In this document: positions 44,045 through 53,000 of the stretch, one piece after another
Position numbering within the stretch: position 1 is the first letter of the stretch
How the letters are laid out: each line of letters begins with the position of its first letter
Assembly (NCBI GenBank): GCA_035295745.1
Contig: DATGIL010000072.1
Location: forward strand, 62,001 to 126,000
From: JAIQFL01 sp035295745
GTDB taxonomy: Bacteria; Acidobacteriota; Terriglobia; Bryobacterales; Bryobacteraceae
DNA: 64,000 nucleotides
Reading direction: 5' to 3'
Notes under the pieces: model-generated
Databases searched by the model: none
The model's input: the letters and a program-made list of their open reading frames with translations, nothing else
Told to the model about the DNA's origin: nothing
Translations under genes and position numbers: made by a program

Positions 44045-45301
44045 TTAGCGTTTCGTTTGGCCGGAGCCCGTGGCCTGGAGATCCAGAGCCAAATCTTTCG
44101 CAGCCTTCACGGTCAGCATGTCCATGAACTGCGTGGCGACATTATTGCCAACGGCGCCGCCGTTGCCTCCCATCACCACGGTCGGAACCAGTGCGTTCTG
44201 ATGCTTGGCGAATGCGTCGGCCCAGATCTTCTGGGTCTCGACGTAGGCAGTGAGCTTCTTATCGAGAGCGCCATCGGCGGCCATTACGAGCTTGCGTTTC
44301 TCCGCTTCCCCCTGGCCTTCCAGAATCTGACGCTGCTTGTTCAACTCCGCAGTCTGGACTCCGAGCTTCGCAACGTCCCGATCCTTCTCGGCCGCAGTCA
44401 CGGCCGTGGCTTTCTCGACTTCCTGCGCCCACTTGGCCTTGGCCGCTTCCGCCTCGCCGTTCTTCTGCGCGGTGATGGCCGCCTGTTCGGCTTGGAGGGC
44501 CTGCGACTTGGCAGTCTGAATCTGCATGTAGTTGGCCTGCTGCTGGGCGATCTGCGCCTTCACTTTCTCTTCAAAATCCACCGAATCGATGGCCGGCGAA
44601 AGCAGAACGATCCCGAACTCCGAAATCTGCGACGTGGATTGACGCCGCGGCAGCCCCTTCTCGTCCATCGCCACCTGCACCACCTGTACAGTCTTCTCGA
44701 CGCCCGTAATCGGATCGGGCTGCTTTTGCGAGATCGTCTCCATCTGATATACCCCGTTCCGGGCCTGGTCCTCAAAGAATCGGAGCAGGTCGGGTTTGCG
44801 CGCGGAATACGCCTCCGCGGACGACATCAGCGGTCCCGTCAGGTAAATGGCGCGCTCTACCGCGGGGCGAATGAGTTGCTGCTCGACCGCCTGCTGGCTG
44901 CCATATAATTGGTGGATCCGCACCACCTTCTCCCGGCTCATGGGCATCTCCCAGGAGATCACTCCCGAGATACGCGCGGCACCGCCGTCATTGAACATCA
45001 CGGGCAGCGACTCGTCAACGGTGCGGCCCTGATCTCTCTTGGCCGAAAACGAGAACTGCGACCGCTTCTGATAATAGGTGACCTTCCCAAAACCCTGCCA
45101 TTTAATGCCCGCGTCGGTGTAAACCGCCAGGGAGCCCATGGGGGACTGGATGACCATGACCTCATTCGCGTCCACGTGCTCGAACAAATTGGTCGAGACA
45201 TAAAGGGCGAAGATGATCGCCACCAGAGCCAGTCCAGCCCGCACCCAGCGTACCGGTGAAGGACTGCCGGTCGATGTTGGCATTTCGAATACGCTGCGCA
45301 T
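44045..45301 (-). CDS. SPFH/prohibitin-domain membrane protein
   Basis: A 418-residue protein with one N-terminal membrane helix (WVRAGLALVAIIFALYVSTN, about 18-37), an SPFH domain (about 45-240: NEVMVIQSPMGSLAVYTDAG, ISGVISWEMPMSREKVV) and a long alanine/glutamate-rich coiled coil (about 250-370: AEQAAITAQKNGEAEAAKAK). Prohibitin- and HflK/C-like proteins form ring assemblies around membrane proteases or lipid domains. The ATG at 45301 has AAAGGAGA 11-12 bases before it; the frame upstream overlaps the previous gene. It follows its small partner gene by 1 bp, so the pair is an operon. Confidence 0.88.
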   Translation of the reverse strand: MRSVFEMPTSTGSPSPVRWVRAGLALVAIIFALYVSTNLFEHVDANEVMVIQSPMGSLAVYTDAGIKWQGFGKVTYYQKRSQFSFSAKRDQGRTVDESLPVMFNDGGAARISGVISWEMPMSREKVVRIHQLYGSQQAVEQQLIRPAVERAIYLTGPLMSSAEAYSARKPDLLRFFEDQARNGVYQMETISQKQPDPITGVEKTVQVVQVAMDEKGLPRRQSTSQISEFGIVLLSPAIDSVDFEEKVKAQIAQQQANYMQIQTAKSQALQAEQAAITAQKNGEAEAAKAKWAQEVEKATAVTAAEKDRDVAKLGVQTAELNKQRQILEGQGEAEKRKLVMAADGALDKKLTAYVETQKIWADAFAKHQNALVPTVVMGGNGGAVGNNVATQFMDMLTVKAAKDLALDLQATGSGQTKR

Positions 45302-45302
45302 A

Positions 45303-45578
45303 CTATTCTTTCTCCTTTTGTTTCTCAGACGGCCGAGCTTCGGGCTGTATTTCGGTCCGGGACTCAAAGAATCCGCCGACTTCCCGTTCGATCTCGTCCA
45401 TGCGCTTGGAGCGCACCAGTTCCTGCTCGATCTCGTCAAGCCGAGCATGGAATTGCTCATCCTTGCGGTTGAGCATGGGGAAAACCGCTTTCCCCTGAAT
45501 CAGCGGCACCACCACCTCGGTGATTCCCAAAAGCAGGATCACAAACGCAATGCCGCATTCTAAGACGTAAAGTAACAT
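45303..45578 (-). CDS. Small membrane protein partner of the SPFH gene
   Basis: A 91-residue protein with one N-terminal membrane helix (LLYVLECGIAFVILLLGITE) followed by a charged helical tail (FHARLDEIEQELVRSKRMDE, then ESRTEIQPEARPSEKQKEKE). The ATG at 45578 is supported by GAAGGA just upstream and by the start of the hydrophobic segment; the frame stays open further upstream but that part has no matching helix register. It ends 1 bp before the SPFH start, suggesting a bicistronic unit. Confidence 0.75.
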   Translation of the reverse strand: MLLYVLECGIAFVILLLGITEVVVPLIQGKAVFPMLNRKDEQFHARLDEIEQELVRSKRMDEIEREVGGFFESRTEIQPEARPSEKQKEKE

Positions 45579-46147
45579 AGCGATTCCTTCCTGACGGACA
45601 ATAGCCGGCCCGTTCACTTCACTTAGTACTAGTGCAACTGACTCGGTTATCATTGCGGTATTTTGATCCGAAACGCTCGAAAACCGGCATTGTTCTGTCT
45701 CATCCGACCCATAAGATGCGCGCCCCACTCGCCGGATGCAGCTACATGTGCTTACGAATGAGGAGATTAACAAGTTCCGTACCATCCGTAACGGGTCGCG
45801 GTATGCGAGAGATGGTGAATTGGCAGCACTGGATGTTACCTGAATTAGCTGTATTCTGGCCGCGGGAGTTACCGGAGTTAACACCAGGGATAGTATTGCG
45901 GAATGAGACGCGGGTGACTGCGCGAGACTGGCTGCCGCAAGTACCAGAGCGGCGCCGTACGCGAAGATGAGCATAATGCTCCGTTAGTCCCGAGTATAGC
46001 GTGGCGCGGAACACTTGTGTCTGCCGCTTCGATACCGGCAGGGCGTTTCGCGATTTATGCCGAGATTCGGCTTCGCAGCAAGCTCCGGTGGACGCCCGAA
46101 AAGCGTCTTCGCGCCATGTCGCGGCGCGGAACTGTTACCCTGACTGC
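45579..46147. other. Gap with one possible decayed secreted-protein start
   Basis: In this 569 bp stretch the only hint of coding is on the minus strand at 45974, where ATG with GGAG upstream begins a good signal-peptide-like run (MLIFAYGAALVLAAASLAQS). The frame then loses any protein-like character and runs on into the small SPFH partner. A shift to a second frame gives a plausible short tail (to 45742), so this could be a small broken exported gene. I do not call it as a gene. Confidence 0.35.
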
Positions 46148-46603
46148 GTGCGTGTACTCCTCGCTGTTATGTGGATGGCGTTGCTCTCCGCTTGCGCGCC
46201 CGAGCCGAAGCCTGCGGAGTTGCCGCGCCCGGATCCGACCACCGAAGCGTGGTATCCACAGGCGATCGGGGAATTGGTGGAGATGAATCGCCAGGCGGAG
46301 GATCTGTTTCAGAAGGGAAAGTTCGAAGAGGCGGCTACGCTCGTGGGTAAAGGCCAGCCGCTAGAAGAGCGCCTGCTGGGGGCGCCGCGACCTACGCTGG
46401 CCGCTATGGAAGCTTCCTCTGACCTGGACGATCTCTATGGCCGGATGCTGATGCGCAACCGGCACTACAGTTGGGCGCGCAGTTTCTTCCAGAAAAACGC
46501 GATTCGTTGGAAGGTCTGGAAGCCGCAGACCGCGGAAACGGAGCGCCGCCGGCAGACGGCGCTCGCCGCGATCGCCGAGTGCGATAAGCACCCGGTCGAG
46601 TGA
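46148..46603 (+). CDS. Putative lipoprotein, helical, function unknown
   Basis: A 151-residue protein from the GTG at 46148, chosen because it begins a lipoprotein signal (RVLLAVMWMALLSAC, lipid-modified Cys at residue 16). The mature part is alpha-helical and TPR-like (MNRQAEDLFQKGKFEEAATL; LYGRMLMRNRHYSWARSFFQ), followed by a basic Trp-containing segment (NAIRWKVWKP). It probably sits in the periplasm or outer membrane. It ends 3 bp from the convergent tricorn-like gene. Confidence 0.72.
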   Translation: MRVLLAVMWMALLSACAPEPKPAELPRPDPTTEAWYPQAIGELVEMNRQAEDLFQKGKFEEAATLVGKGQPLEERLLGAPRPTLAAMEASSDLDDLYGRMLMRNRHYSWARSFFQKNAIRWKVWKPQTAETERRRQTALAAIAECDKHPVE

Positions 46604-46606
46604 GTG

Positions 46607-49600
46607 CTACTGATTGCCCGCCGCGCTGCCAGTCCCGGGCGTCACCGGCCGATTGTAATTCGGATAGGCGGGACGGTGCGGAACGGGCACCGGATGATCC
46701 TTCATCTGCGATAGCGCCACCTGGACGGCGCGCTCCAGTTGCGGATCGTGGCCTTCGTGTATCAGCTTGGGATCGAGTTCCACCTCGATATCGGGCGTGA
46801 TGCCCTTATTCTCGACGTCCCAGTGTCCTTCCGGATTGAAAAAGCCGAAGCTCGGCGCGGTGACATTGCCGCCATCCATCAGCGGCGGATAGGCGCCGAC
46901 TCCGACCAGTCCGCCCCAAGTCCGCTTGCCGACCAGCGTGCCGACCTTGTTGTAGTGGAACATCCACGGCATCATGTCGCCGCCCGAACCGGCGAACTCA
47001 TTCGTGATCATCACTTTCGGTCCGAAGATCGCGGCTGCCGGAGTGCGGTAGATGGCTCCATAACGCGGACTCCAGAAGCCCTGGAGTGGGCGCATCATTA
47101 CCTCGATGACGTAGTCCGCTACCTGCCCGCCCGAATTAAAGCGGTCGTCGATGATCGCGCCCTGTTTGTCGGATTGCGCGAAGTAGTAGCGCGTGAATGC
47201 CGTCAGCCCGCCCTGCGCGGTATCGGGCATGTACACGTAGGCGAGCTTACCGCCGCTCAGTTCGTCCACCTTGCGGCGATTGGCCTCGATCCATGCCACG
47301 TTGCGCAACTGTGTCTCCGAGCCGACGGGAACGACCGTGATCTCGCGCGACTTTTCTCCCGCCGCATCGCTCGCGATCTTCAGAATCACGTGCTTTCCCG
47401 CAGTGTTTTCCAAGAGACGCGAGATGTCGTCCTTATCGGTGAGGTTCTGACCGTTCACAGCGAGCAAATAATCGCCCACCGATACGTTCAGTCCGGGTGC
47501 GGCGAGGGGTGCCTGCGCCTGCGGATTCCAACTCTCGCCGGTGTAGATCTTCTTGAAGCGGTAACGGCCATTGGCTATTTCGTAATCTGCGCCGAGCAGG
47601 CCGCCGGGAACCGTGTGGGCGGACGGAATGTTGCCACCGCCTCCACGGAGGTGCCCGACCGTCATGTCGCTGATCATGTCGTGTATGATGTAGTTCAAGT
47701 CAGAGCGCGACCCGAGAGAGTCGAGATACTTCTCATATTCCTTTTCGGCATCGGCGACATTGACGCCGTGCAGATTCGGATCGTAGAAGAAGCTGCGCTC
47801 GATCCGCCATACTTCGTGGTACATCTGTTTCCACTCGGCGATGGGATCGACGTTGACTTCGACGTCACTCAGATGGAGTGCGCCTTCGCCCGGTTTGACA
47901 GGAGCGGCAGCCGAGACGATGACGTACTGCGGACCGGCCGCGGGAGTGGTTCCGCCGCGTCCTCCGCGCCCACCGGCACCGCCGCCGCCCAGACGGAGCA
48001 GCATCTTGTCGCCGTTGGCAGACAGATCGAATGCCCCCACGTTGTCGGCGAGTTTCTCGAGTTTGCGGGCTTTGAGATCGTACTTGGAAAGAGTCGCGCC
48101 ACCGGCGCCCTGACCGCGGCCCGTGGGGCCTTCCACGATGTAGAGCATGCCGGGACGGCCCGCGGCGAGCGACTGATAGGAGCGCGTGGGGATGGGCAGC
48201 GCGAGGATACGCTGCTCGAGCTTGTCGAAATCGATGCGAACCGGCTTGGGAGGCGTGTTGGCGGCATTGGCGCCGCGTCCGCCGCGCCCTCCACGACCGC
48301 CTTCTTCCGCCGCCGGGGTCCCCTCGGCGCCGGGCTTCTCCTCATCGCTTTCGGGCGCGAGCGGCGAGGCGACGTTGTTCGCGAGCACCATCAGGTAGAC
48401 GTTACTGGTGACTTCGTGCTCGTCGCTGGTCATGTCGAGTCCGCTGGTGGTCGGCCCGTAATTGGTGCTGGCGGTGAAGTAGAGATACTGGCTGTCGCGA
48501 TCGAAGACCGGATGACGCGCGTCGCTCAAGCCGTCGGTGACCTGCTTGCTCTGGCCGCTATCGAGCGAGTAAATCGAGATCGCATGGAACCGATTGGAAA
48601 GCGACTTGGAATACGCGAGCCACTTGGAGTCGGGCGCCCAGGAGAAATCCATGCCGGCTTCGGTGATGGTATCCGTGTCGATCTTGGTGACCTTGCCAGC
48701 GGCCACGTCGACATCCCACAGATTGAGCTGATTGTCGTCGAAGGCGATGTGCTTGCTGTCAGGCGACCACTTGGGGTTGGAGTAGTAGGCGAACTTCGCG
48801 GTGAGCGGAATCTTCTTAGTCTCGCCATCGCCGGTCTGCGAAGTGATGTGCAGCGCATAGTCGCCGGACTCGTCGGAGAAGTAGGCGATGGAGCGGCCAT
48901 CGGGCGACCATACAGGAGTACGCTCCATGACGCCGGGGGTGTTGGTGAGATTGCGGATATCGCCTTTCTCGACGGGCGCCGTGAGGATCTCGCCATGGGC
49001 TTCGATGACAGCCCGGACGCCGGTGGGGGAGATGCGGATGTCGCGAATTTCGCGGGAGACGTTCTGGAAGCGCGGGCGCACTTCGGTGAGGTCGGCGGCG
49101 ATGTCGATGGGGACTGCGTGCTCTTTGCCACCGGCGAGATCGAAGATGTGGATCTGTCCGAACTGCTCGTAGACGATACCGCCGGGACCGGCGCTGGCGT
49201 TGATGATGTCTTTGCCGGTGTTCTTGATGAGCTCGTCCACTTTCTTGCTCTGCGGGTCGTAGCTGAAGAGCGTCACGGGGCCGTTACGGTCGGAAAGGAA
49301 GTAGATCTTGTTGCCAATCCACATGGCGCCGAAGTCATTGGAGTCGGTACGCGGAATTTTGACGGTGCTGAGGTCGGCGAAGTTCACGACCCAGAGATAG
49401 CTGGCGCGGCCGCCGCGGTAGCGTTTCCAGGAAACGAAGTTGTTGGTGTCGGTAGAGAACTGGCCGCCATCCAGGGGCTGGTAGGCCATGCGCTTGCCGT
49501 CGGGCGAGTAGGAGCCGGCGAAGGCCATGGGAAGCGGCAGAGTCTCCGGGAGGCCGCCTTCGGGCGAGACGGTGTAGAGTTGCGTGTAGCGCGAATACGC

Positions 49601-49984
49601 CTCGCGATTGGAGCGGAAGAGGATACGCTTGCCGTCGGGAGTCCAGCCGACCACACGATCGGCTTCGGGATGGTAGGTGATGCGCTTGGGCACGCCGCCT
49701 GACGCGGGCACCGTGAATACGTCGGTATTGCCATCGTACTCTCCCGAGAAGGCGAGCGTCGCGCCATCGGGCGAGAAGGCGGCCGAACTCTCGGAGCCGG
49801 CTCCGGCGGTGAGACGTGTGGCGACGCCCCCTTGCCGGCTGACGGTCCACAGATCGCCGGCGTACGAAAAGACGATATCGGTCTTGTTCATGGCGGGCTT
49901 CTGCAACAAATGCAGAGTGGCAGGCGCGCCAAATGCGAAGGAGACGGTTGCACTCGCGAGCGCGAGCAGTGTGAACAACTTCAT
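46607..49984 (-). CDS. Exported tricorn-protease-like S41 peptidase
   Basis: A 1125-residue secreted protein: signal peptide (KLFTLLALASATVSFAFGAP), two consecutive WD40/PD40-type beta-propellers (about 25-650, repeats such as VWSPDGRSIAYFSDESGDYA and WSPDSKHIAFDD), a helical core, a PDZ domain (about 820-880, VGDYLLAVNGQNL) and a C-terminal S41 serine-protease domain with nucleophile loop NEFAGSGGDMMPW. Tricorn relatives degrade peptides, with the propellers gating access. The ATG at 49984 has GGAGG upstream. Two RGGRGG-type low-complexity inserts interrupt the propeller/helical boundary. Alone on its strand. Confidence 0.9.
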   Translation of the reverse strand: MKLFTLLALASATVSFAFGAPATLHLLQKPAMNKTDIVFSYAGDLWTVSRQGGVATRLTAGAGSESSAAFSPDGATLAFSGEYDGNTDVFTVPASGGVPKRITYHPEADRVVGWTPDGKRILFRSNREAYSRYTQLYTVSPEGGLPETLPLPMAFAGSYSPDGKRMAYQPLDGGQFSTDTNNFVSWKRYRGGRASYLWVVNFADLSTVKIPRTDSNDFGAMWIGNKIYFLSDRNGPVTLFSYDPQSKKVDELIKNTGKDIINASAGPGGIVYEQFGQIHIFDLAGGKEHAVPIDIAADLTEVRPRFQNVSREIRDIRISPTGVRAVIEAHGEILTAPVEKGDIRNLTNTPGVMERTPVWSPDGRSIAYFSDESGDYALHITSQTGDGETKKIPLTAKFAYYSNPKWSPDSKHIAFDDNQLNLWDVDVAAGKVTKIDTDTITEAGMDFSWAPDSKWLAYSKSLSNRFHAISIYSLDSGQSKQVTDGLSDARHPVFDRDSQYLYFTASTNYGPTTSGLDMTSDEHEVTSNVYLMVLANNVASPLAPESDEEKPGAEGTPAAEEGGRGGRGGRGANAANTPPKPVRIDFDKLEQRILALPIPTRSYQSLAAGRPGMLYIVEGPTGRGQGAGGATLSKYDLKARKLEKLADNVGAFDLSANGDKMLLRLGGGGAGGRGGRGGTTPAAGPQYVIVSAAAPVKPGEGALHLSDVEVNVDPIAEWKQMYHEVWRIERSFFYDPNLHGVNVADAEKEYEKYLDSLGSRSDLNYIIHDMISDMTVGHLRGGGGNIPSAHTVPGGLLGADYEIANGRYRFKKIYTGESWNPQAQAPLAAPGLNVSVGDYLLAVNGQNLTDKDDISRLLENTAGKHVILKIASDAAGEKSREITVVPVGSETQLRNVAWIEANRRKVDELSGGKLAYVYMPDTAQGGLTAFTRYYFAQSDKQGAIIDDRFNSGGQVADYVIEVMMRPLQGFWSPRYGAIYRTPAAAIFGPKVMITNEFAGSGGDMMPWMFHYNKVGTLVGKRTWGGLVGVGAYPPLMDGGNVTAPSFGFFNPEGHWDVENKGITPDIEVELDPKLIHEGHDPQLERAVQVALSQMKDHPVPVPHRPAYPNYNRPVTPGTGSAAGNQ

Positions 49985-50040
49985 CACGTACCTCCGGGTC
50001 TTAGTGTAACGGAATGAAGGGGAAGGTGCGGAAGGAAGGA

Positions 50041-50067
50041 CGGGCGGAGGAGCGAATCCTCCGCCCG
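50041..50067. terminator. Hairpin after the giant secreted-protein gene
   Basis: CGGGCGGAGGA and TCCTCCGCCCG make a perfect 11 bp stem with a 5-base loop, 25 bp beyond the stop of the 2073-residue protein gene and before the tricorn-like start. It lacks a long U-tract on the minus strand, but placement and stability fit a terminator. Confidence 0.65.
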
Positions 50068-50091
50068 CGAAAAGGTGGTCAGGCCGAAAGA

Positions 50092-53000
50092 CTACGGCTG
50101 CAGAGCGCCTGCCGGAGTTACTGCGAAGGTCAGGACTCCGTTGGCGCTCGCGTGGAGATTGCCTCCTGGAGTTACCGTCACCAGATGATTTCCTCCGGAC
50201 ACGGTCACCGACACGGTATAGGCGCCTTGGGGTGTGAGGTCCGTAATCACGTGACGAGTCTGCGCTGCCGGCGCGGTATAGCTGACGGTGCCGCTGATCG
50301 CGGTGCCTGCGGGAGCCGTGCCGAAGACGGTGACACTGTTGCCGCTGGACGAGGCGAGGACGGCGCCCACTACCGCTCCGCCGGTCACGGTCAACGGAGT
50401 CGCTGCCGCCACTTGCGAGGACGATGCCGACATGTCGAACGCCGTCATCCAGAGGCCGCTGCTTTGTGCCGCACCGGACGGACGGATTTCCGTGCGCCAT
50501 ACCTTCCCCCACGTGCTGGAATCAGGGTCCAGGTGGTCCGTGGTGACGAAAGCTGCGTTTGCGGGCAGGATCGTGGTCATCGAACCCGCGAAGGCCCCCG
50601 CGTTCACGTCGAATCGGTGCAGGCCGGCCGCCGGCGCCGCTACTTCGGTGGGAAGCGCTGGGAAGTGGAAGGCCATGTATTGGTCGAGCGTAGAGTTGCA
50701 GATGTTCGTGCGGTCGTAGACCACGAATTGCGACGGCCGCAGGTAGATCACCTGCCGCGACCACGAGGTCACGGGCGACGCGTTGCAGATGGTGGTGAAC
50801 GGCCGGTACATATCTTCCAGGTACTGGCCGAGCGCCATCACATACGACCCGCCGTCTTCGTATCGCGAGACTTGGGTACGGGATCCGTCGCTCCGCTGCG
50901 TAGGCCACTGGCCGAAGTGATCCAGAACGTTGCCCGAAGCATCCAGGTGCCGCACCTGGAAGGTGTTGTAGAGCCGCCGATTGCCGACCGTATGGTCGGC
51001 GTCCCAGTTGCCGAAATTGTCGTCGTAGATCGCATTCTCGCCGGCATCGCCGTTGGGCTCGTGTGCCAGCCAGCCCTCAACGTTCACCAGCAGCGGACTC
51101 TTATCGCGAACCAGAGCTAATGAGCCGGCGTCGAATCCCTGATGGCCTGCGCCGGGATTGTTGACATAGGGGCCGGAACGGAACGACATCCAGGTGGCCG
51201 CGTTCGTCCAATCGGAGCGCGCCGCAACCTCTCCGGTGCCTGATGCCAAATACGATTGTCTGAACGTGGAGTAGTCCGCCTCGGGCGCAGTATCGTCCCA
51301 GAACAGGAATTCGATCCACTCGTCGGGGGCGCCATCGCCTTCGCGGATGAGGGCGGCCTTGGCGTCGCGCGCGTACTTGTGCATCATGGGAGCGAGCGGA
51401 TCGTTCCACATGGCCAGATAGCCGGCCAGGAAGGAATAGGTGTTGGCGTCGGGTGTGCCGGGCCAGATGGTGTCGCTTCCGTTGCTGTGGACGGTGTCGC
51501 GATCGTCCACCATATCGCGGCTGGGCCACGTGAAGCTCATCACCCAGCGCGCCTGGTCGAGCGGGAAGGGATAGGGCTGTGCAGCGTGGATCAGGTCGAT
51601 TCCTTTGGCGCTGCGGACCGCCAGCGCGGGCAACGCCTGATTGCGCGTGGCGAGCGGACCGTAGTTGGCGAATCCTTCGGGCCAACCGCCGCCTGCGAGA
51701 TTGACGGCGTAATAAGGCGCGAGGAATTGATTGTGCACGCGGTTGTACCAGTCGTTCCACCACGTGTCGCCGATCGCATTGTCGCCTTGCAACGCGAGCG
51801 CCGCCATGCATTTCGCTGCGTAGTATCCGGCGAAGTAGTTGCCCATGGGATGTTCGTATTCGAAGGCGTCGGGGCTGTCGTTCTCGAAGCCCTGAATCCA
51901 GGTAGTGAGCGCGTTCTGAAGCTGTGTCTGCAGGGCGGGCGTGAGCAGATCGTGAAACCAGTCGTAGCCCATCCCCATCGTCACACCATAGAAGCGGATA
52001 CCGTAGCCATCGTCACGATCCTGGATAGGCGTGCCGGAGATGACCTGGTGTGCCGGGTCGGACATGGCGGTCAGGATGGCGACCCCTTTCGCACCGTACT
52101 TGGCGGCGTTGGTGGGGTCCGATGTTTTCAGAACCTGGTAGCAGAGCCCGAGCGGCATCACGGACGCGAGATAGCCGTCGCCCTGATAGCCCTCGCCAAT
52201 GCTGGGCAGGTCCGGGTAGCCGTTGTCACCGGGGAAATTGACGGTGCCCCCGACCATGGAATCGCAGACTTGCTTGAGGGCCGTCCATTGCGCTGTGTTG
52301 CCAGCCGCCCGGCTGCGTAGCGTGGCGAGCGTGGGGGCGTCCAGGATGATACGCGGACGCGCGCTGGTGCTCTGCGTCACGATGTTCACCACTGCCGAGG
52401 CGGACTTGGTCGGATCCTGCACACTCGTGACATTCACCTGGAACGCGCCGGTAGTCTGACCGGCGGTGTACAGGCCTGCAGTGGTGATGGTGCCGCCTGT
52501 GGCACTCCACGTCACCGCGGTATTGGACGCTCCGGTGACAGTGGCGGTGAACTGTTGTGTTCCCCCTGTGAACAGCGAGACTGGCGACGGCGAAATCATC
52601 ACTGACACGGTGGGCGCCGTGATGGTGACGGTTGCCGTGGCGGACTTCGTGGTGTCCTGGACGCTGGTGGCGGTGACGTGGAACGAGCCGGCGCCTTGTC
52701 CAGCGGTAAAGAGGCCGGCGGACGTGATGGTGCCACCTGTAGCAGTCCACGTGACGGCAGAGTTGGAGGCGCCGGTGACGGTGGCGGTGAACTGCTGGGT
52801 GGCGCCTGGAGCAAGTGTGGTGGTGGTAGGCGACACCGTGACGGAAACGCTCGGCGAGGATGTGACGGTCACGGTTGTCGTGGCAGTGGCCGGTCCCGCC
52901 GAGTTCGTCGCGGTCAGAATATAGGTGGTGGTGGCCGCGGGAGTGACCGAGACCGAGGTGCCCGTTACCGTTCCAGGTGCGGGCGAGATGCTGAGCGCGG

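Noticed and set aside
43738..44127. Plus-strand frame across the nested repeats
   Set aside because: It passes through hairpins and into the end of the SPFH gene with no start signal or recognisable content.
45742..45974. Possible small exported protein on the minus strand
   Set aside because: A signal-like start exists at 45974, but the following sequence needs a frame change and has no recognisable domain; kept only as a note on the gap.
46739..49702. Very long plus-strand frame opposite the tricorn-like gene
   Set aside because: A GC-rich antisense shadow: repetitive Arg/Gly/Val/Asp composition, no domains, and the minus-strand gene is strongly supported.
49985..50512. Upstream extension of the tricorn-like reading frame
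   Set aside because: It runs across a terminator and antisense through the end of the giant gene's frame; the signal peptide and ribosome-binding site place the start at 49984.
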